A DNA stretch of 64,000 bases, taken from assembly GCF_002894645.1 (NCBI RefSeq), contig NZ_NCQY01000020.1, positions 579,386-643,385 on the forward strand, read 5' to 3'. Numbering within the stretch: position 1 is the stretch's first letter; the number at the start of each line of letters is the position of its first letter. The notes beneath the pieces were generated by a model. That model worked only from the letters and a program-made list of their open reading frames with translations. It searched no databases and was not told where the DNA came from. Of this stretch, positions 63,061 through 64,000 are shown one piece after another. The translations under genes were made by a program, and so were the position numbers. The DNA comes from Salinibacter altiplanensis (GTDB taxonomy: Bacteria; Bacteroidota; Rhodothermia; Rhodothermales; Salinibacteraceae).

Positions 63061-63618
63061 ATGAGTGATCTCACTGAAGCCCAGCTCTCCACCGAGCAGC
63101 TCGTCGATGGAGTTCTGCTGAAGGCGTTTCGCGACGAGGTGCGTCTGCCCGACGAACGTACGTCGGTTCGTGAATGGATCGACCATCCGGGCGCGTCGGC
63201 CATTGTCCCGGTGTTTGAGGACGGGCAGACGCTTCTGGTACGTCAGTTCCGGTACCCGCCCCGTCGCACCTTCTTGGAGGTGCCGGCTGGCAAGATGGAC
63301 GCGCCGGGAGAGGCCCCCGAGGACGTGGCGGCGCGAGAGTTAGAGGAGGAGACGGGATGGTGCGCGCAGCGGTTCGAGCACGTGGGGACGGCCTATCCCT
63401 GCATCGGCTACAGCAACGAGCGCATCCATGTCTTTACGGCCCATGGGTTAGAGCGAGGCACCCAGGCCCTTGCGGACGGTGAGTTTGTGGAGGTCGTCGC
63501 GGTGGACTTCGAAGAGGCCCTCGCCCGGGCCCGCGGCGGGGACCTACAGGACATGAAGACGGTCACGGCCCTTGTCTATGCCGCGGCGCACCTGAACGAA
63601 TCATCCGCGGCCTCCTAG
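63061..63618 (+). CDS. NUDIX hydrolase, ADP-ribose pyrophosphatase type
   Basis: This 185-residue enzyme hydrolyses nucleoside-diphosphate sugars. The NUDIX box is complete: GKMDAPGEAPEDVAARELEE then ETGW. VEVPAGKMD and AYPCIGYSNERIHVFTA fit the ADP-ribose pyrophosphatase group. ATG 63061 gives the usual length, and a longer in-frame start is possible. secG begins 69 bp downstream. Confidence 0.88.
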   Translation: MSDLTEAQLSTEQLVDGVLLKAFRDEVRLPDERTSVREWIDHPGASAIVPVFEDGQTLLVRQFRYPPRRTFLEVPAGKMDAPGEAPEDVAARELEEETGWCAQRFEHVGTAYPCIGYSNERIHVFTAHGLERGTQALADGEFVEVVAVDFEEALARARGGDLQDMKTVTALVYAAAHLNESSAAS

Positions 63619-63687
63619 CGTACTTCCTTTTTAGACAACTAAACGGTTCTGCCATCGACTTCTTTTTGACAAAGCGGACGGGTTGAC

Positions 63688-64000
63688 ATGTTTTCATTCA
63701 TGGTCGTCCTCATTGCCCTCATCGCGGCCGTTCTTATCCTGGTGATCCTCATGCAAAGCGGCCAGGGCCAGGGCCTCTCGGGCATTGCCTCCGGAGGCGC
63801 CACGCGTCAGGTGCTCGGGACGCGCCAGGCCCCCGACATGCTCGAAAAGGCGACGTGGACCCTCGCGGCGGTGTTCATCTCGCTGTGCGTCATCACCAAC
63901 TTCTTCATCGACACCGGCGAGCAGGAGAGCGTGATTCAGCAGCGGGCGCAGGACAACCCGTCTCAGCAAGGGCAAACGCCGCCGAGCCAGGGGGGTGGCG
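63688..64000 (+). CDS. secG: Preprotein translocase subunit SecG, 3' end outside window
   Basis: The visible 104 residues begin MFSFMVVLIALIAAVLILVI and contain the conserved LMQSGQGQGLSGIASGGATR loop and a second helix (ATWTLAAVFISLCVITNFFI), the two-helix plan of SecG. The acidic and Gln-rich tail runs past base 64000. SecG assists SecYE in protein export. Confidence 0.9.
   Translation, partial: MFSFMVVLIALIAAVLILVILMQSGQGQGLSGIASGGATRQVLGTRQAPDMLEKATWTLAAVFISLCVITNFFIDTGEQESVIQQRAQDNPSQQGQTPPSQGGG

Overview
The window looks like a chromosomal segment of an extremely halophilic member of the Rhodothermota/Bacteroidota, most like Salinibacter. The DNA is GC-rich, the predicted proteins are strongly acidic (many Asp/Glu-rich surfaces and tails), and the gene families fit that group: TonB-dependent receptors with carboxypeptidase-like N-terminal domains, DUF4249-type lipoproteins, a FecR with a C-terminal STN-like domain, BshC, a bifunctional nuclease with a UVR tail, and Omp85 proteins. 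Most genes have no clear Shine-Dalgarno sequence, as is common in Bacteroidota. The genus call is inference, not a database match. I see no rRNA, tRNA, CRISPR array, insertion sequence or prophage.

Layout. 1-5.1 kb: the end of a fasciclin protein with a haloarchaeal-type C-terminal domain, a lipoprotein, and a TonB-dependent receptor with a DUF4249-type partner. 5.1-10 kb: housekeeping genes on the plus strand (PgsA-like synthase, ftsY, fmt, moxR-type ATPase, hprK). 10.3-20 kb: envelope functions (M23 peptidase, Omp85 protein, cyclic-nucleotide-binding protein) and two ABC exporter half-transporters that look like one heterodimer, with an RNase Z gene between them. 20-32.7 kb: a DUF2064 protein, a large Oar-like receptor, a nucleoside phosphorylase next to a small-molecule kinase-fold protein, then a minus-strand thioesterase, a thioredoxin-TPR protein, a CcmF heme lyase, and an RlpA lipoprotein.

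33-39 kb is a complete cell-surface signalling and uptake locus: ECF sigma factor, FecR anti-sigma, STN-containing TonB receptor, DUF4249-type lipoprotein. 39-48 kb: recX, an AI-2E-type permease and a purine nucleoside phosphorylase on the plus strand, facing a minus-strand set of hisD, hisC, bifunctional nuclease, bshC and an HD hydrolase. 47.9-54.9 kb: rlmN, a small membrane protein, a solitary HerA-like ATPase, a gene-poor stretch, and an ADP-forming acyl-CoA synthetase fused to a GNAT acetyltransferase. 55-57.4 kb: groESL on the minus strand behind a CIRCE-type operator. 57.4-64 kb: two small membrane proteins, mutY, an Ig-like protein, a second Omp85 protein, rsmE, a NUDIX hydrolase and the start of secG.

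The least explained signals are non-coding. Three intergenic gaps (near 6.8, 16.85 and 47.85 kb) carry runs of related 7-8 bp units arranged as inverted pairs, two of them starting at the stop codon of the upstream gene. Other points are a CIRCE variant with compensatory changes in both arms, an ECF sigma factor with a hydrophobic C-terminal tail, a DUF2064 gene whose conserved N-terminus lies upstream of every usable start codon, and divergent genes whose start codons overlap. I did not find a clearly new multi-gene system.
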